Below, in pieces: positions 56,846-64,000 of a stretch of 64,000 nucleotides of DNA. The notes beneath the pieces were generated by a model. That model ran no database searches. It was not told the DNA's origin and was given only the letters and a program-made list of their open reading frames with translations. Position 1 is the first letter of the stretch, and each line of letters opens with the position of its first letter. Source of the DNA: Herbaspirillum aquaticum. GTDB taxonomy: Bacteria; Pseudomonadota; Gammaproteobacteria; Burkholderiales; Burkholderiaceae_D. Both the position numbers and the translations under genes were made by a program. The DNA lies in the NCBI RefSeq assembly GCF_002213425.1, contig NZ_NJGV01000001.1, positions 310,001 through 374,000 on the forward strand, in the 5' to 3' direction.

Positions 56846-56873
56846 GCGGCGCCGTCCTTTCGGCCGGCGCCGC
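56846..56873 (+). terminator. GC-rich hairpin between eno and ftsB
   Basis: GCGGCGCCG and CGGCGCCGC form a perfect 9-bp stem with a 10-base loop. Without a T-run it may only partly stop transcription into ftsB, which starts 18 bases later. Confidence 0.45.
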
Positions 56874-56890
56874 ACTGAAAGCTCCCGGCT

Positions 56891-57283
56891 ATGCGCCTGA
56901 TCATCCTTTGCCTGTCCTTCCTGCTGGTCGTCATCCAGTACCCGCTTTGGCTGGGCAAGGGTGGCTGGTTCAAGGTCTGGGAGCTTGATCGCCAGGTGCA
57001 ACTGGCGCACAAGAAGAATGACGAACTCAAGGAGCGCAACGCCAAGCTGTCCTCCGAAGTGGACGACCTGAAGCAGTCCAAGGGGGCGGTGGAGGAACGT
57101 GCACGTTTCGAACTGGGCATGATCCGCCAGAACGAAATCTTCATCCAGCTGCTCGATGGCAGTTCCGGCAAGCCTGCGGCCGCCATCAATCCGAATCCCT
57201 ACATGCCCGGTTCCGGGCAGCCCAACAGTGTCTCCGTGCCGGCCAATGCGCCGTCTACCGCTGGCCGTGTGGCCACGCGCTGA
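56891..57283 (+). CDS. ftsB: Cell division protein FtsB
   Basis: A 130-residue bitopic divisome protein that pairs with FtsL and FtsQ. TM helix at about 3-20 followed by a coiled coil (about 32-66; [19 protein letters not shown]) and a short conserved [14 protein letters not shown]. The tail of about 40 residues is Pro/Asn-rich and variable. The position after eno is the classical ftsB place. Confidence 0.93.
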   Translation: MRLIILCLSFLLVVIQYPLWLGKGGWFKVWELDRQVQLAHKKNDELKERNAKLSSEVDDLKQSKGAVEERARFELGMIRQNEIFIQLLDGSSGKPAAAINPNPYMPGSGQPNSVSVPANAPSTAGRVATR

Positions 57284-57306
57284 ATCGCTGTCGTCTTTTC
57301 CTTCAC

Positions 57307-57900
57307 ATGCATCCTGATACCCCGCTGACCTGGCTGGGCCTCACCACTACGCCGCTGGAGCTGGTGTCCTTTGCGCTGGCCGTACTGACCGTCTGGCTCA
57401 ACATCCGCCAGAATCATTGGGCGTGGCTGTTTTCCATCCTCTCCTCGCTGCTGTACGCGGCAGTCTTTGCCGATGCGCGCCTCTATGGCGATGCCGGCTT
57501 GCAGTTCGTCTTCGTGGCGGTGTCGGTCTGGGGGTGGAGCCAGTGGCTGCGCGGTGGCGAGGATCATCGCCCGCTGCAGGTGTCCAGGCTCGCCGCACGC
57601 GGCTGGATCGCCATGGCCATGAGCTGGTTGGCCGGGTGGCTGCTGCTGTCGTGGTTCCTGCAGCGCTATACGGATACCGACGTGCCGCACATGGATGGCT
57701 TCCTCACGGCGGGCAGCCTGGTGGGACAGTTCCTGCTGTCGCGCAAGAAGCTGGAAAACTGGCTGGTCTGGATTGCGGTGGACGTGCTCTACGTGGGCCT
57801 GTATCTCTACAAGCACCTCACGCTGACTGCCATCCTGTATGCGCTGTTCGTGCTCATGGCCGCAGCCGGCTGGCGCAGCTGGCGCCGCGCGGCAGGCTGA
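57307..57900 (+). CDS. pnuC: Nicotinamide riboside transporter PnuC-like
   Basis: A 197-residue membrane protein with about seven helices. The conserved WLNIRQNHWAWLFSILSSLL and ENWLVWIAVDVLYVGLYLYK (substrate-site Trp/Asn residues) are typical of PnuC. It imports a vitamin B3 or related vitamin precursor. It follows ftsB by 23 bases; no riboswitch is visible before it. Confidence 0.9.
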   Translation: MHPDTPLTWLGLTTTPLELVSFALAVLTVWLNIRQNHWAWLFSILSSLLYAAVFADARLYGDAGLQFVFVAVSVWGWSQWLRGGEDHRPLQVSRLAARGWIAMAMSWLAGWLLLSWFLQRYTDTDVPHMDGFLTAGSLVGQFLLSRKKLENWLVWIAVDVLYVGLYLYKHLTLTAILYALFVLMAAAGWRSWRRAAG

Positions 57901-57929
57901 AAAGGCATTTGAAACGCCGGTGTGAAAAG

Positions 57930-59555
57930 TTATGGCGAGGGCGGCAGTCCCGGTAACTCCGCGGCTGGCGGATCGGCAAAGACGATGCGGTTCTTGCCGG
58001 CATTCTTGGCCTTGTACAGTGCTACATCGGTGCGCTTGAGCAGATCGGCCTGGCTCTCGCCCGGCTGATACACGGCCACACCGGCACTGAAGGTGATGAG
58101 CAGGCGCTGGCTTTCATGCATGAAGATGCGCTTGGTCAGTTCGCGCTGCACGCGCGTGATGATCTGCACCGCGTCCTGCGGGCTGGTCTCCGGCATGAGG
58201 ATGACGAACTCCTCGCCGCCGAAACGCGCAATCACATCCAGTTTGCGCAGGGTTTCCCGGATCACCTGTACCAGGTGCACCAGCACTTCGTCGCCGGTGG
58301 CGTGACCATGTGTGTCATTGATACGCTTGAAATCATCCAGGTCCAGCAAGGCCACGCACAGCGGCGTCTCCCGCCGCAAGGCGTTGGCGATCTCTCGATC
58401 GAGAGATTCATCCATGCCGCGCCGGTTGAGGCTGCCCGTCAACTGGTCTTCACGCACCAGTTCACCCATCTGCTGCAATTGCTGTTCCAGCGCCTGGATG
58501 CGCTCTTCAGCCTTTTCCACTTCCTGGCGCGCATCGACCATGGCGTCGCGCGAGCGGGTGGCTTCTTCCTGGGCCTTCTGCGTCTCGGTCATGATTTCGC
58601 TGAGCACGCTGTTCAGATCGGCGATGTTGCCGGCCTGGCTGATCTGCTGGGAGAAGCCGCGAATGGTGCGCTGGTAGTTGTCAGTGGTGGAGACCATGGC
58701 CGAAAGCCGGTCCACGAAGGTCAGCATCATGTTCTTGACCACCACTTTTTCTTCCGACAAGGTGTTCTTCAGCAGGCCCTGCTTGTAGATCACTTCCTTC
58801 AGGTTCTTGGTGGCGTCGGCCAGCGAGGTGTTGCTCAACGGGCCGGCAATCAGGCTTTGTACCGTCTCGATCTGGCTCGACAGCCAGGATCCCTGTTCCA
58901 GCAGCCCGTTGATGTTTTCCAGCAGCAGCTGGAACAGGCGCATCAGCAATTCCTGCTGCTGGGCCATGTCGTCGGTCTTGAGCTCGATCTGGAAGCTCAA
59001 CTGCTTGACGCGGGTGATGATCTCGTTCATCGCCTGCTCGGAGAACGCCATTTTGAGATCCTGGCCGCTGTTGCGCGATTCATTGGCCAGTTCCGGTGCG
59101 GTCGAGAGCAGCGAGGGCAGGTTGAAGACCAGGATGCGCGCCAGCATCTCGCGCAGCATCTTCTCCTTGATGCTGTCGCGGATGAATTGTCGTTCCAGGT
59201 CGATGGGGACCAGCTCGCCATGAGGCACGGCCGGCTTGGCCGGCACGATGGGGCGGCTTTGCCAGTTGGCGTCGGCGAACTCGATGAGCTGGCGCTCGAA
59301 CTCGGTCCAGTCGCCGTTCTCGCGGGCGCGCACCAGGCGCGTGCCCAGCAGACCGTTTTCGCCCGGCTGGCGCGAGAGCTTGGTGGCGAAGGTGCTCAGT
59401 ACCGACTCGGCAGTCACGCCCGGCATGCCGCCCTGGATTTCCTCATAGGCGATGCGGTAGGCATCCGGCGTGGGCGAGATGCGCCGGGCTCCGAGCCGCT
59501 GGAAAGCTTCTCGGGCAATCTCGACAGGCGTGAGCGTGGACGGTTTCTTGGACAT
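57930..59555 (-). CDS. Soluble diguanylate cyclase (GGEEF)
   Basis: A 541-residue protein with no membrane helix. The first 330 residues are a long helical region that begins PVEIAREAFQRLGARRISPTPDAYR, the start of a family known before GGDEF domains. A coiled coil (about 335-370) leads to the GGDEF domain (about 375-530). The active site is GGEEF (RFGGEEFVIL) and the inhibitory RKLD lies five residues before it. Start at 59555 gives MSKKPSTL; the ribosome binding site is weak. The signal sensed by the helical part is unknown. Confidence 0.9.
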   Translation of the reverse strand: MSKKPSTLTPVEIAREAFQRLGARRISPTPDAYRIAYEEIQGGMPGVTAESVLSTFATKLSRQPGENGLLGTRLVRARENGDWTEFERQLIEFADANWQSRPIVPAKPAVPHGELVPIDLERQFIRDSIKEKMLREMLARILVFNLPSLLSTAPELANESRNSGQDLKMAFSEQAMNEIITRVKQLSFQIELKTDDMAQQQELLMRLFQLLLENINGLLEQGSWLSSQIETVQSLIAGPLSNTSLADATKNLKEVIYKQGLLKNTLSEEKVVVKNMMLTFVDRLSAMVSTTDNYQRTIRGFSQQISQAGNIADLNSVLSEIMTETQKAQEEATRSRDAMVDARQEVEKAEERIQALEQQLQQMGELVREDQLTGSLNRRGMDESLDREIANALRRETPLCVALLDLDDFKRINDTHGHATGDEVLVHLVQVIRETLRKLDVIARFGGEEFVILMPETSPQDAVQIITRVQRELTKRIFMHESQRLLITFSAGVAVYQPGESQADLLKRTDVALYKAKNAGKNRIVFADPPAAELPGLPPSP

Positions 59556-59848
59556 GCCGGCTGGTGACTGTATTGTTGGTGTGATTGTCGGTGTGCGCGG
59601 GGATTTTCCTACGGTATCGGCGCAGGCAGGCTTTGCTTGAGCACGGCCATCCACCCCGGTCATCGCACAAACGCAGCCTCGTCTCCCCCCCTAGGCCACA
59701 GTCCGTTGCCGCTCCCCGGCAGGGGGAGGCAAAAATGACAACTAATTGTACGTCAGCGCTTGTTCCGTGGATGCATTTAATAGGAGGAGAAAAGCCCCTT
59801 TCCAACTGGGAAGCCGGTGTTTCCCGTCAGGCGGGAGCGGGGCTGCGC

Positions 59849-60502
59849 TCATTCCACCAGGTTGTTCTTCAGCGCGTAGTGCGTGAGTTCGGCGTTGTGA
59901 CGCATCTTCATCTTGGCCAGTACGCGGGAGCGATACATGCTGATGGTCTTGACCGACAACAGCAATTCGGTAGCGATGTCGCTGACGGTCTTGCCGGAGG
60001 CGATCATGACCATGGTCTGGTATTCCCGGTCCGATAGCGTTTCATGCAGGGGGGTGTCGTGGTCGAAGCCGATCTGGTTGGCCAGTTCCTGTGCCAGCGA
60101 GGGGCTCACGTACTTGCGCCCGGCGGCGGCCTGGCGGATGGCCGCGAGCAGTTCGCCCGGGCTGGCCTGCTTGTTGAGGAAGCCGGCGGCACCGGCCTTG
60201 AGCGAGCGGATCGCGTACTGGTCTTCGCGGTGGATGGACAGGATCAGGACCGGCAGTTCCGGCTGTTCCTTGCGGATCTGCTTGAGGATGTCGATGCCGC
60301 TGCGGTCGGGCAGCACGATGTCCAGCAACATGACATCGCCATTGCCTTCGCGGGCCAGCTTGATGGCCTCCAGCCCGTTGGCGGCATTGCCGGCCACGAT
60401 GATGTCCTTGCTGCCGGCGCAGATCTGGCGCAGGCCCTCGCGCACGATGGCGTGATCATCAGCGATGAGGACCTTGATGGCGGCGGTGGCTTTCTTGCTC
60501 AT
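59849..60502 (-). CDS. NarL/FixJ-family response regulator
   Basis: A 217-residue regulator: receiver domain about 8-125 (phospho-acceptor D61 in MLLDIVLPDRSG; acidic pair DD at 15-16; Lys in FLNKQAS) and a LuxR-type helix-turn-helix about 150-215 (LSDREYQTMVMIASGKTVSD, then SVKTISMYRSRVLAKM). It follows the histidine kinase gene on the same strand after a 74-base gap and is its likely partner. Confidence 0.93.
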   Translation of the reverse strand: MSKKATAAIKVLIADDHAIVREGLRQICAGSKDIIVAGNAANGLEAIKLAREGNGDVMLLDIVLPDRSGIDILKQIRKEQPELPVLILSIHREDQYAIRSLKAGAAGFLNKQASPGELLAAIRQAAAGRKYVSPSLAQELANQIGFDHDTPLHETLSDREYQTMVMIASGKTVSDIATELLLSVKTISMYRSRVLAKMKMRHNAELTHYALKNNLVE

Positions 60503-60576
60503 GGGCGGACTGCAAAACTCCTCGTGAAACCGTGCTGCGGGCTGCGGCGGGCGAGGGTGTATTCTATAGTGTTCAT

Positions 60577-61281
60577 TCAGTGTGCGACAGGCAGGTGCAC
60601 GCTCAGCAAGCTGCCGCCGCCAGGACGAGCTTCCAGCATCAGGCTGCCGCCCAATGCTGCTGCGCGCATACGCATGTTGGCCAAGCCGTGGCCTTCGCTG
60701 CGGCGCTGTTGATCCAGCCCGGCGTCCTGGGGTGGCAAGCCGATGCCATCGTCAGCTACCTCCAGGATGAGTTCTTCGCCCACAGCAAGGCTGACCTCCA
60801 CCTTGCCTGCCTGCGCATGCCGAGCCACGTTGGCGAGTGCTTCGCGCAGGATGCGCAGCAGGCTCACCACCACAAAAGGCTCTTGCACGGATGGCGTATC
60901 GGGGCACTGTACGTGGCACTCCAGTGCAGTTTGTCGGCTGAAATGACGGCATTGCCAGCGCAGCGCGTCGGCCAGGCCGAATTCGACGACAGGCGGGTGC
61001 AGGTCATCGATGAGCCGTTCCATGCCCTCGCGCGCCTGGTCCAGCAATTGCTGCGCATAGTCGGCTTGCGGCAGGGCCGCATGCTGCTCGCGGGCCAGCT
61101 GCTCGCGCAGCAGGCCCAGTGCCATGCCGATGCCGGTCAGCTGTGCGCCCAGGTCGTCGTGCAGGTCGCGAGCGATGCGCGCGCGTTCTTCTTCACGCAG
61201 GCGTTGTTCATGGGAGAGGTCGGGGGCGGCAAGGGCAGACATGCAGGCGATGTGAATGAAGAATGCTGAATAATTCTTCAT
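60577..61281 (-). CDS. Histidine kinase, HisKA_3 type, without sensor domain
   Basis: A 234-residue kinase. The phosphorylated His41 is in IARDLHDDLGAQL; the ATPase domain shows the N box ILREALANVARHA, DDGIGLP and GHGLANMR. AAGG before the ATG at 61281 sets the start; the alternative is 61242. Only about 27 residues precede the His box, including a weak hydrophobic stretch (AFFIHIACMSALAA), so no classical sensor domain exists. The input signal must come from elsewhere. Cognate regulator gene follows. Confidence 0.88.
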   Translation of the reverse strand: MKNYSAFFIHIACMSALAAPDLSHEQRLREEERARIARDLHDDLGAQLTGIGMALGLLREQLAREQHAALPQADYAQQLLDQAREGMERLIDDLHPPVVEFGLADALRWQCRHFSRQTALECHVQCPDTPSVQEPFVVVSLLRILREALANVARHAQAGKVEVSLAVGEELILEVADDGIGLPPQDAGLDQQRRSEGHGLANMRMRAAALGGSLMLEARPGGGSLLSVHLPVAH

Positions 61282-61444
61282 GATAGCCTTGCAGCACCGC
61301 AGGGTCACCCCCGCAGCATCGTGAGTTCCCCCGGCGCGGCCAGCCGGGGGAAATACCGACGGTTCAAAATAGGCGATGCATGCAGATTTTCCCGCCGGGC
61401 AAAAAAATGAAAGAAAGGGCTTCCCAAACGGGAAAACTTGCTGC

Positions 61445-61450
61445 TATAAT
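61445..61450 (+). promoter_or_regulatory. -10 box of the tRNA-Arg promoter
   Basis: TATAAT lies 10 bases before the mature tRNA start. A weak TTCCCA is 18 bases upstream. Confidence 0.6.
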
Positions 61451-61460
61451 TTTGTTTTTC

Positions 61461-61537
61461 GCGGCTGTAGCTCAGCTGGATAGAGTACTTGGCTACGAAC
61501 CAAGGGGTCGTGGGTTCGATTCCTGCCAGCCGCACCA
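61461..61537 (+). tRNA. tRNA-Arg (anticodon ACG)
   Basis: GCGGCTG pairs with CAGCCGC, followed by A and encoded CCA. The anticodon stem CTTGG/CCAAG holds loop CTACGAA, giving ACG. The D-arm GCTCAGCTGGATAGAG and T-loop GTTCGATTC are standard. No integrase nearby. Confidence 0.98.
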
Positions 61538-61542
61538 GATAT

Positions 61543-61578
61543 AAAGGGTCCATCGCAAGATGGGCCCTTTTGTCTTTT
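61543..61578 (+). terminator. Rho-independent terminator after tRNA-Arg
   Basis: AAAGGGTCCATC and GATGGGCCCTTT form a 12-bp stem with one G-U pair and a GCAA loop, followed by TGTCTTTT. Confidence 0.85.
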
Positions 61579-61803
61579 CTGCGCAGCTTTTTCGTCATGG
61601 CGCAGGCATCCGCCTTCAGTGATCGCTCCCCCGCCAGCCTTCGCCGCATCGCCCCCGCAAGGGCGGCCGCCGGATTCAGAACGTCTTCTCACGATGCGCC
61701 ATCATTTTCGAGCCGCCTTGAATGTGTAGCCGCATTCCGGGCGGTCCCGTGCGCCTGGCTCGCAACGGCGCGCGCCGTTGGGTGTCATGCGACGTATCCG
61801 GGT

Positions 61804-62232
61804 TCAGTCTTGGGGGGAGGCGACAGGGAGCCAGCGCTGCACGGTTTGATTGACCAGCTGCATGAACTCGCGCGCATCTACCGGTTTGACCAGGTAGTCG
61901 TTGGCTCCGGCTTCACGCGAACGGGCGGCGTCGGTTTCGTCATACGAGGTGGCGAACATGATGACCGGCAGTGCGCGCGTATGGGGCTGGCTGCGCAGCA
62001 TGTGCAGCAGATCCAGTCCTTCCATGCGCGGCAGGCGAGGTTCCAGCAGGATCAGGCAGGGCAGGGTGTCGGGGTGCTGCAGCGCCTGGGGGCTGAAGAT
62101 CGATTCCATGGCCCGTTCCGCATCCTCGAACCAGCCGAAGTCGCACTCCAGCTTGCTGCGCCAAAGGCTGAAGCGCGCCAGTTCCACCGACTCCGGGCTG
62201 GGATCGACCATCAATATGCTGGGGCGGGACAT
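61804..62232 (-). CDS. Receiver-domain protein with Glu at the phosphorylation position
   Basis: A 142-residue stand-alone receiver. The position of the phosphorylated Asp is Glu64 (LILLEPRLPRMEG), the switch Thr is in FATSYDE and the Lys in LVKPV is kept. The N-terminal acid pair is incomplete (MVDPS). Glu often mimics a phosphorylated state. The protein is a paralogue of the receiver at 28623-29057. No output domain or adjacent kinase. The 230 bases between tRNA terminator and this gene show nothing else. Confidence 0.82.
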   Translation of the reverse strand: MSRPSILMVDPSPESVELARFSLWRSKLECDFGWFEDAERAMESIFSPQALQHPDTLPCLILLEPRLPRMEGLDLLHMLRSQPHTRALPVIMFATSYDETDAARSREAGANDYLVKPVDAREFMQLVNQTVQRWLPVASPQD

Positions 62233-62694
62233 GCGTTATGTGCGGAACTGGGCGTTGTTTTTTGAATGTTGCATTTCTGGTTGTCGGCAAGTTTGACATA
62301 GCGGGATACAGAAATCCATTCCTGAATACTCACGCACACGCCCGCCTGCGCCTTGGTCTACGCCGTGGCGCGATGGCGCATCGAGCGGCGGTTACCGCAG
62401 TGATCTTACGTGAGAATTACAAAGCCAGCTTGATTGCTATCCACATCCTCCATTCGCCGCGCTTGAGCGCCTCAGGACTGATTCATTAAATTTCTGAATG
62501 CCAGATATACGGGAATAAAATCTCGCACTGCAACATTAATGCGTTGCTGCTCGGCTATATTCCTGACAGCTGAGTCGTCTTTGGGGCAAATTTACCTCGA
62601 GAAAATCCTCGAGGGCGCAACAGCGATGCTTCCGGTGCATCGCACAAAAAATCCAAAAAAATTGAAGGACATGCAGCTCAACAAGGGGAGTGCA
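62233..62694. other. Long non-coding stretch upstream of the patatin-like gene
   Basis: About 460 bases with lower GC content, notably 62480-62670, where A/T runs suggest promoter or operator DNA. In-frame ATGs at 62539, 62626 and 62671 could extend the patatin-like gene but have poor ribosome binding sites. No hairpin or RNA gene is recognised. Confidence 0.45.
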
Positions 62695-63810
62695 ATGAAG
62701 GTTTCGCCACGACGAAACAGGAAGGCCTTGGTCATCGGGGGCGGGGCGCCCAATTCGACCTTGATCGCCGGGGCACTGGCTGCCTTCCTGGCGGAAGGGG
62801 TGGAGTTCGATGTCATCTCGGCCTCCGGCGCAGGCGTGCTCATGGGCTTGCTGGCCACTGCGCCACGCGATGCCTCGCCGCAGGCCGCGCTCATGCAATG
62901 GGCCGAAGTCGGCGTGGCCGACAGCATCTACAAGCTTTTCCCGGTCAACTACAAGGTCTTCAAGAAGCCAGGTGCCCAGGCCGAGAGCTATCGCGATGCG
63001 ATGCTGAACCAGTTCCAGCAGATGCCGGGCCTGGCTGCCTCCCCCTTCGCGGCGATGTTCAGCCAGCATTTCGCCGACGCCTCGGCCAAGTGGAATGACT
63101 GGATGCACCTGATGATGTCGGCCTTGTCGCCCTCGGACCTGCATTCGGGCAGCCTCGGGCTGTGCGCCCACCTCCCGTTCCTGGAGCAGTCCATCGATTT
63201 TTCGGCCGTGCCGCGCATGGCTCCCGAGTTCTACATCAACGCCTACAACCTCGACCGCCATCGCATGCAGATCTGGAGCAAGGACCAGATCACCCCGGCG
63301 CACGTGCGGGCTTCACTGTCTTTCCCCTTCCTGTATGCGCCCACCGAGATCGACGGCGAACACTACATCGAGGGCGCGGCGCTGGATACGCTCAACTTCA
63401 CTCCCTTCATCACCGATCCGGAAACGGGCGTAGCCCCCGCCAGCGAGGTCGATACCCTGGTGGTGCTGGACATCCTCGGGGAGGATCGCCTGATCCGCAA
63501 GCCCCGCAATCTCTATGATGCGTGGGTACGTTCCATCATCACACCGCTGGTCAAGATCTCGCAGACCGAGCAACGCCTCTTCGAGCTGGAGCACAACCGT
63601 GATCCGCTCACCGGTGCGCCGTTGCGGCAGGTGCTCAAGGTCGACCTGATGGCCGGCGTACCGCAGGACCATTGGCCGCAGGTACTGGACTGGTCGGCCT
63701 CCAACATGCAGTTGCTGTTCCAGGTGGGCTATCGCGCGGGGGTGGATTTCTGCCGCCAGCACGGCGAGCTGCTCGGGGCGCAAGCGCAGGATGCGCCGCT
63801 GGCTGCTTGA
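62695..63810 (+). CDS. Patatin-like protein with altered catalytic residues
   Basis: A 371-residue protein of the patatin-like phospholipase fold. The nucleotide-like oxyanion stretch IGGGAPN is at 14-20. The nucleophile region, usually ISGTSAGAL, reads ISASGAGVL (41-49), placing Gly45 where Ser is expected. The second dyad motif, usually YVDGG-(L/V)-V-D-N, reads YIEGAALDTL, placing Glu226 in place of Asp. Patatin lipases need both residues, so this is likely a non-catalytic relative or one with a shifted Ser (Ser44). AAGGGGAG before 62695 sets the start. It lacks a signal peptide. Confidence 0.82.
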   Translation: MKVSPRRNRKALVIGGGAPNSTLIAGALAAFLAEGVEFDVISASGAGVLMGLLATAPRDASPQAALMQWAEVGVADSIYKLFPVNYKVFKKPGAQAESYRDAMLNQFQQMPGLAASPFAAMFSQHFADASAKWNDWMHLMMSALSPSDLHSGSLGLCAHLPFLEQSIDFSAVPRMAPEFYINAYNLDRHRMQIWSKDQITPAHVRASLSFPFLYAPTEIDGEHYIEGAALDTLNFTPFITDPETGVAPASEVDTLVVLDILGEDRLIRKPRNLYDAWVRSIITPLVKISQTEQRLFELEHNRDPLTGAPLRQVLKVDLMAGVPQDHWPQVLDWSASNMQLLFQVGYRAGVDFCRQHGELLGAQAQDAPLAA

Positions 63811-63915
63811 GCGGAGCTGGTTGGCGGCGGACCCATTGCTTCATCCATTTTTCTTGTTCTGTAGCTGAACCCGCGTGCTGCGGCGCGCTTCATTTCCTTC
63901 GGTGAGTTTTCCATC

Positions 63916-64000
63916 ATGACCATTACCAAGCGCCTCATCCTCACTCTCTCGACAGCCCTGCTGGCGCTGCTGTTCGTCGGTGCCGCCGGACTCTGGCAAC
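63916..64000 (+). CDS. Membrane signalling protein, probably a chemoreceptor (3' end outside window)
   Basis: Only the first 28 codons are present. They begin MTITKRLILTLSTALLALL and continue as FVGAAGLWQ, a short basic start followed by a membrane helix, as seen in many betaproteobacterial methyl-accepting chemotaxis proteins. The window ends before any diagnostic domain, so another membrane sensor is possible. Ribosome binding site weak (GGTGAG). Confidence 0.5.
   Translation, partial: MTITKRLILTLSTALLALLFVGAAGLWQ

Noticed and set aside
57200-57310. NAD- or thiamine-type riboswitch before pnuC
   Set aside because: Only 23 bases separate ftsB from pnuC and no conserved riboswitch core is visible.
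61461-61537. Integration site at tRNA-Arg
   Set aside because: No integrase or attachment repeat found, and its own terminator directly follows.

Overview
The window is GC-rich, densely coded chromosomal DNA from a betaproteobacterium. Gene families and order (one LolC/E-type permease, a [10 protein letters not shown]-type PyrG, RpfE-type gene/recJ and prfB/lysS close together, many chemoreceptor and c-di-GMP genes) suggest Burkholderiales/Oxalobacteraceae, probably Herbaspirillum or a near relative. The species is inferred, not proven. I see no insertion sequence, phage, integrase or CRISPR array.

Region 1 (1-5.7 kb): the end of a Rieske ring-hydroxylating oxygenase, a RidA-family protein overlapping its stop, a phthalate-dioxygenase-reductase-type electron transfer protein, a porin and a chemoreceptor. 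Together these look like a uptake, sensing and oxygenation module for an aromatic compound. A tRNA-Ser(UGA) follows.

Region 2 (5.9-23.8 kb): an accessory catabolic block. After a divergent SDR, a 27-residue membrane peptide and a TSUP permease, a LysR regulator faces a run of 14 plus-strand genes. The first five (MaoC-like hydratase, acyl-CoA dehydrogenase, MmgE/PrpD, family III CoA-transferase, CitE-like lyase) match the known itaconate degradation cluster: itaconate is activated to itaconyl-CoA, hydrated to citramalyl-CoA and cleaved to acetyl-CoA and pyruvate. Here they are followed by a complete branched-chain-type ABC importer, an aldehyde dehydrogenase, an SDR, a zinc alcohol dehydrogenase and an orphan TRAP binding protein.

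Region 3 (23.8-31.9 kb): type 2 argC with a divergent LysR gene, a GNAT acetyltransferase divergent from a MocR/PdxR regulator, a lone receiver protein, a four-helix membrane protein, an alpha/beta hydrolase and a glycine-zipper protein.

Region 4 (32.1-44.6 kb, mainly minus strand): lysS, prfB with the classical +1 recoding site, a Tat-exported PhoX-type protein, a lipoprotein, a membrane diguanylate cyclase, recJ, an RpfE-type gene, and a UvrD-family helicase with a strong LexA box.

Region 5 (44.9-57.9 kb, plus strand): housekeeping genes lolC-lolD, argE, tatD-like, comEC, an alpha/beta hydrolase, pyrG-kdsA-eno-ftsB and pnuC.

Region 6 (57.9-64 kb): signalling. A soluble diguanylate cyclase, a histidine kinase/NarL-type regulator pair, tRNA-Arg(ACG), a receiver protein with Glu in place of the phospho-acceptor Asp, a patatin-like protein whose catalytic Ser and Asp both look replaced, and the start of a probable chemoreceptor.

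The most notable points are the itaconate-type cluster with an exchanged transporter, the patatin-like probable pseudoenzyme, the paired receiver paralogues, the acyl-CoA dehydrogenase with a displaced catalytic Glu, the 27-residue membrane peptide, the LexA box and the prfB recoding site. I found no clearly new defence or mobile system.
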